DNA of 9,464 nt from Clostridiales bacterium (lineage in GTDB: Bacteria > Bacillota > Clostridia > WRLR01), in contig JAISFK010000031.1 of the NCBI GenBank assembly GCA_031263625.1, positions 1-9,464 of the forward strand, in the 5' to 3' direction. The translations under genes were made by a program, and so were the position numbers. The notes beneath the pieces are model-generated. The model was not told the DNA's origin. It worked only from the letters and a program-made list of their open reading frames with translations, and did not search any database. Below, in pieces: positions 6,892-9,464 of this stretch; the first letter of the stretch is position 1, and every line of letters begins with the position of its first letter.

Positions 6892-7800
6892 ATGGCGAAA
6901 CTGATTCTGGCGTCGGCGTCGCCGAGGCGCGCGGCGCTTATGAAGCAAATAGGACTTGAATTTGACGTCTGCGCGACGGACGCGGACGAAACGGCGGACG
7001 GCTCGCAGACAGCCGAGCAGTATGTCATGCGCACGGCGATGAAAAAAGCCCGCGCCGCCCAAAGAGCGCTGTTCCCGGCTGGCGGCGCATCAGACGAAAA
7101 TGCGCCACTCGCGGGCGCTGGCGGCGCAAACGCGCTGCTTGCGGGCGTTGCAGGCGCAAATGCACTGATCGCAGATGCCGCCGACGCAAACATGCCGTTC
7201 GCGGGCGCAACTGGCGCAAACGCCTTGTTTGCGGGCGCTGTTGGCGCAAATGCGCTTGCCCCGCGCACTGGCAACGCAAACGCGCCGCTTGCGGGCACAT
7301 CCGGCGCAAACGCGCCACTCACAGGCACATCCGGCACATCCGGCGCAAACGCGCCGCCCGCCGTTCTTGGGCCTTTCGACTGCATCATAATCGGCGCGGA
7401 TACGGCCGTCGTATCGCCGAGCGGCGAAATACTTGGCAAGCCGACGGACAGAGGCGACGCCCGCCGAATGTTGCGCGCATTGAGCGGCGCGTGGCATGAG
7501 GTGTACACGGGGCTGGCCCTCGTCGGAATGGCGGGCGATCCGCAAGGCGCCGGGTCGCGGCAGGCCGCGCTGGCCGATTTTGCGATGACTAAAGTGAAAA
7601 TAGCCGATCTGAGCGAAGCGCTCATTGAGCGCTACCTCGACACAGGCGAGCCGTTTGGCAAGGCCGGATCGTATGCGATACAGGGCATGGGCGCCCTGCT
7701 GGCCGAGCGCATCGACGGGTGCTACTTCAACGTCGTCGGCCTGCCGCTGAACAGGCTGGCGGCAATGCTGGCCTCAATGGGTTGCGACCCCCGCAACTGA
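6892..7800 (+). CDS. maf: Maf-family nucleotide pyrophosphatase with a repeat insertion (302 aa)
   Basis: Maf proteins hydrolyse (d)NTPs, often dTTP/UTP or modified nucleotides, to the monophosphate and pyrophosphate in the cytoplasm. The family motifs are all present: LILASASPRR (SPRR at residues 10-13), DADET, YV-x-R with K52-A53, IGADT (catalytic-type D170), ILGKP (K183), LSG-x-WHEVYTG, TGEPFGKAGSYAIQG (K257, Q264) and the NVVGLPL terminus. The start MAKLILASASPRR at 6892 best fits the family and has a G-run (6880-6885) 6 nt upstream; ATG 6889 is an alternative. Typical members are about 190-200 aa. This one is about 100 aa longer because residues 68-157 are a decapeptide tandem repeat inserted between K52-A53 and IGADT, a span of about 15 residues in Bacillus subtilis Maf. 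Everything else aligns with no missing key residue, so activity is plausible. It converges with the ECF gene. Confidence 0.93.
   Translation: MAKLILASASPRRAALMKQIGLEFDVCATDADETADGSQTAEQYVMRTAMKKARAAQRALFPAGGASDENAPLAGAGGANALLAGVAGANALIADAADANMPFAGATGANALFAGAVGANALAPRTGNANAPLAGTSGANAPLTGTSGTSGANAPPAVLGPFDCIIIGADTAVVSPSGEILGKPTDRGDARRMLRALSGAWHEVYTGLALVGMAGDPQGAGSRQAALADFAMTKVKIADLSEALIERYLDTGEPFGKAGSYAIQGMGALLAERIDGCYFNVVGLPLNRLAAMLASMGCDPRN
7093..7362 (+). repeat. 30-bp coding minisatellite within maf (decapeptide GANAPLAGxx)
   Basis: Eight full units and a 21-bp ninth run in phase with the reading frame. They start at 7093, 7123, 7153, 7183, 7213, 7243, 7273, 7303 and 7342. The core DNA is GGCGCAAACGCGCCGCTTGC and the peptide core is GANA(P/L)LAG. 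Unit 8 is 39 bp because it holds an extra 9-bp copy of GGCACATCC. Units differ from each other by several bases, so the array is not very recent, but units 7-9 are the most alike, suggesting recent growth at the 3' side. Confidence 0.92.
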
Positions 7801-7888
7801 CGCGCCGCGCCCGCGCAGCCGGGAGCGCGTCCTCGCGTCCTCGCAACCCCTGAGCGGCGCATTCCGTCGGCCGCCCTATTTCCTGCCC

Positions 7889-8509
7889 CTATTTTCTGCC
7901 GCCCGCGCCGAGCATGTTTTCGCCGATTCTGACAATGCGGAAGATCGCGCTGCTGAGCGCGACGTTCACGACAAACTCAATGATGAAGTTAGGGCCGGCC
8001 AGCCCCAATAGCATATAGGCGCCCGCGCTCCCAAAGCCCGCTGCCGCGCCCCATTCGGTGATTGTCGGCATGAAAAACGCCCAGCCGCCGAGCAGGAATA
8101 TGCCCGTGTTGGCGATCGGCGATACCACGGCGGCGGCGAGCACGGCCAGGGCCTGCCTATTCGTGCGCGCCGCGAGCATCTTGCAGGCCATCCTGTAGGC
8201 GAGCCCGGCGGCGAGCCCGGCGCCAATGCCCTTGAGCAGAACCACGGCGACCGTCGCCGGTATGCTGATGGCCAAAAACGGGGCCGCGTCGCCGTTCAGC
8301 AACACGACGAGCCCGAAAACCGCGCCGAGCCACGCGCCCGCCAGCACGCCGCACATAGCCGCGCCGACGATGATCGGGACGAGCACGAGCGCTATCTGGA
8401 ACGGGCCGAAGCGCACAAAGGCGCCAAGCATTTGCAGGACGATCACGATTGCGGTGAGCAACGCCAGAAAAACCAGCCTCCTAGTGTTTGCGCTGACTGC
8501 CTTTTCCAT
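7889..8509 (-). CDS. ECF transporter S-component (substrate-binding membrane protein, 206 aa)
   Basis: The protein is very hydrophobic with about six membrane spans, near residues 12-32, 39-58, 60-72, 80-105, 119-147 and 163-192. It has the family look of ECF S-components such as FolT/PanT-type proteins. TM1 holds an AxxxA motif (A16-LLT-A20), which in this family packs against EcfT. S-components bind a vitamin or similar micronutrient and share an EcfA/A'/T energising module encoded elsewhere. The substrate cannot be told from sequence alone. The start MEKAVSANTRR at 8509 is chosen because an AAGGGGG ribosome site (8516-8522 on the complement) lies 6 nt upstream and the hydrophobic region begins soon after. 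A longer frame to 8605 would add 32 non-membrane residues and begin inside the promoter. The stop is TAG at 7889-7891. The gene lies 297 bp downstream of prmC on the same strand. Confidence 0.9.
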   Translation of the reverse strand: MEKAVSANTRRLVFLALLTAIVIVLQMLGAFVRFGPFQIALVLVPIIVGAAMCGVLAGAWLGAVFGLVVLLNGDAAPFLAISIPATVAVVLLKGIGAGLAAGLAYRMACKMLAARTNRQALAVLAAAVVSPIANTGIFLLGGWAFFMPTITEWGAAAGFGSAGAYMLLGLAGPNFIIEFVVNVALSSAIFRIVRIGENMLGAGGRK

Positions 8510-8604
8510 TCTGTACCCCCTTTTTCTCCCACTGCCGTCGCAGCCGGGCGCGCAAGCCGCACAGTCGTGCCGCCGGGCAAGCGGGCGTTTTGAATTTGTT
8601 ATCA

Positions 8605-8633
8605 TTTATAGCACAGCTTTAGCTGGATTGCAA
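8605..8633 (-). promoter_or_regulatory. Promoter for the ECF S-component gene with operator-like palindrome in the spacer
   Basis: On the minus strand TTGCAA (8633-8628), a 17-bp spacer and TATAAA (8610-8605) form a good vegetative promoter, giving a leader of about 90 nt. The spacer contains CAGCT-AA-AGCTG (8614-8625), a 12-bp inverted repeat ideally placed for a repressor. A second possible minus-strand -10, exact TATAAT (8653-8648), has only a weak -35 (TCGGAA, 8676-8671, 17-bp spacer). Confidence 0.5.
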
Positions 8634-8655
8634 CAGCAAATTGGGGTATTATACT
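8628..8655 (+). promoter_or_regulatory. Possible divergent plus-strand promoter
   Basis: The same palindromic TTGCAA (8628-8633) could serve as a -35 for TATACT (8650-8655) on the plus strand with a 16-bp spacer. Transcription would run into the nested hairpins at 8651-8751, with no protein gene on that strand downstream. A small RNA is conceivable, but the evidence is thin. Confidence 0.2.
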
Positions 8656-8751
8656 CGTGTTCGATTGGGATTCCGACCGCAATTTGCGGTCGGACAGAGG
8701 AAACGAGTATTACTGACTCGCGTTTATGGTAAATTCAAATGCTCGTCAGTA
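8651..8751. other. Nested and adjacent inverted repeats between prmC and the ECF gene
   Basis: An outer 8-bp pair, ATACTCGT (8651-8658) with ACGAGTAT (8703-8710), encloses a perfect 10-bp hairpin, TCCGACCGCA (8672-8681) with TGCGGTCGGA (8685-8694) and loop ATT. A further 7-bp pair, TACTGAC (8711-8717) with GTCAGTA (8745-8751), begins at the next base. No T-run follows the strong hairpin on either strand, and the fold does not match a riboswitch I know. On the minus strand it lies after prmC and upstream of the ECF promoter at 8605-8633. It could be an RNA structure in a prmC-ECF read-through transcript, or a DNA-binding region. Confidence 0.5.
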
Positions 8752-8763
8752 TAAAATAAGCTT

Positions 8764-8789
8764 GTCGCCCGCTGTCGCCCGCTTGTCGC
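8764..8789. repeat. Short tandem decamer GTCGCCCGCT, two and a half copies
   Basis: GTCGCCCGCT occurs at 8764-8773 and 8774-8783. A further GTCGC follows at 8785-8789 after one extra T. It lies just downstream of the prmC stop. It is a small slippage-type repeat with no obvious function. Confidence 0.6.
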
Positions 8790-8806
8790 ATAGTTGCGAG
8801 GCGTGA

Positions 8807-9464
8807 TTATGCGGGCGCCGCGCCGGCTGCAGGCGCCGGGCCGCGCGCGCAGACGACGCGCTCGACGCCGGGGATATCTTTTACTGCGGCGACGTCCCGC
8901 CAGCCATTTTCGGAAAAAATGCCTGAAACCTCGGCGGCCTGCCCCGCGCCGACTTCCACCGCGACAAAGCCCGGCTGGCCGACAAACGGCAGGGCCCCCG
9001 CCGCTATCGCCTTGTAAAAGTCCACGCCCCGCTCCCCGCCGTCCAGCGCCGAGCGCGGCTCGTACAGCGCGACGTCCGGCGGGAGGGCGGCCAGCTCGCC
9101 GCTCGGTATGTACGGCGGGTTGGCGCATATTATGTCAAATTTTTCCGCTTTTTCAGTTTTTCCCGTTTCTTGCGCGAGCGCGCCAAACATGTCGCCCCGG
9201 CGAAACGCTATCCTGCCTGACAGCTTGTGGATGGCCGCATTTTCTTCGGCGACCGCAAGGGCGCCGGGCGAAATGTCGGCCGCAACGACGGCGGCGCCTT
9301 CCAGATAATGGGCGATGCTGATCGCCACGCAGCCGGAGCCCGTGCATAGATCCAGCACGCGCAGGGCGCCAGCGGACAGCTTGCGCGAAAAATGCGCCCT
9401 GGCCAGGCGAATGACATGCTCCGCCAGACATTCGGTGTCCGGCCTGGGAATGAGCGTGTGCCGG
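8807..9464 (-). CDS. prmC: PrmC (HemK-type) release factor glutamine methyltransferase, N-terminus outside window
   Basis: PrmC transfers a methyl group from S-adenosylmethionine to the glutamine of the GGQ motif in peptide-chain release factors RF1 and RF2. The frame enters at the right edge (first whole codon at 9463) with RHTLIPRPDTE, the conserved PRP(D/E)TE segment that precedes the methyltransferase domain. It continues with SAM-binding motif I VLDLCTGSGC and the catalytic substrate-binding motif CANPPY(IP), and ends at TAA (8807-8809). The 218 visible residues imply roughly 65-80 N-terminal residues beyond the window, by comparison with a usual length of 280-290. The C-terminus has a short Ala/Pro-rich tail (GPAPAAGAAPA). 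In many Bacillota prmC follows prfA, which would lie to the right. The ECF gene follows on the same strand. Confidence 0.95.
   Translation of the reverse strand, partial: RHTLIPRPDTECLAEHVIRLARAHFSRKLSAGALRVLDLCTGSGCVAISIAHYLEGAAVVAADISPGALAVAEENAAIHKLSGRIAFRRGDMFGALAQETGKTEKAEKFDIICANPPYIPSGELAALPPDVALYEPRSALDGGERGVDFYKAIAAGALPFVGQPGFVAVEVGAGQAAEVSGIFSENGWRDVAAVKDIPGVERVVCARGPAPAAGAAPA

Noticed and set aside
7093..7362. Pentapeptide-repeat domain in Maf
   Set aside because: The unit A-N-A-(P/L)-L resembles A(D/N)LXX at first sight. But the central Leu/Phe position is mostly Ala, and every second pentamer (AG-rich) does not fit; the true period is ten residues.
6348..7625. A 425-codon open frame on the minus strand across the nuclease-like gene, the SLH remnant and maf
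   Set aside because: It crosses three unrelated plus-strand features, and its repetitive part is just the complement of the in-phase 30-bp repeat. No start signal or family motif was seen.
7854..7874. Bidirectional terminator between maf and the ECF gene
   Set aside because: Only a 5-bp GCGGC/GCCGC stem with an 11-nt loop and no T-run on either side; too weak to call. The 7801-7888 gap otherwise shows nothing.
8510..8605. Longer ECF protein starting at 8605
   Set aside because: The extra 32 residues are Cys/Arg-rich with no family similarity, the start would lie in the -10 box, and a good ribosome site supports 8509.

Overview
The window looks like a chromosomal stretch from a GC-rich, Gram-positive-type bacterium, most likely a member of the Bacillota/Clostridia. 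The evidence is a very large surface protein ending in three S-layer homology (SLH) domains, an ECF-type vitamin transporter S-component, AGGAGG-type ribosome binding sites, and ordinary Maf and PrmC housekeeping genes. The species cannot be named from the sequence. Sampled lines are about 72% GC in the surface-protein gene (43/60 at 1-60) but about 45% in the central ATPase gene (27/60 at 5281-5340). The centre is therefore compositionally foreign to its flanks.

Layout. (1) 1-4524, plus strand: the 3' part of a giant secreted or surface protein gene, open at the left edge, with repeated Ig-like and InlB-B-like modules, an Ala/Gly-rich repetitive insert, and three C-terminal SLH domains. (2) 4525-5074: a 550-bp intergenic stretch with GGCAGTG heptamers, a two-copy 80-bp tandem repeat, a 47-nt hairpin and a good sigma-A-like promoter. 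(3) 5075-6666, plus strand: a two-gene module with a 4-bp overlap, encoding an OLD/ABC-like AAA ATPase and a small protein with a PD-(D/E)xK nuclease-like motif. (4) 6663-6760: a frameshifted remnant of an SLH-domain gene abutting the module, so the module lies between two SLH 3' ends. (5) 6892-7800, plus strand: a Maf nucleotide pyrophosphatase carrying a 90-residue decapeptide-repeat insertion next to its active site. (6) 7889-8509, minus strand: an ECF transporter S-component. (7) 8510-8806: an AT-richer intergenic region with a promoter, an operator-like palindrome and nested hairpins. (8) 8807-9464, minus strand: the C-terminal two thirds or more of PrmC, open at the right edge.

How the parts relate. 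The most interesting unit is the ATPase plus PD-(D/E)xK pair. It has its own promoter, translational coupling, lower GC, and a position between an intact SLH gene and an SLH relic. That arrangement resembles ATPase-plus-effector anti-phage modules such as Septu or PARIS, but the effector is not the HNH or TOPRIM protein those systems use. A defence role is inference only. A second theme is in-frame minisatellite growth inside protein-coding genes: both the Maf gene and the surface-protein gene carry Ala/Gly-rich tandem repeats inserted within conserved domains.
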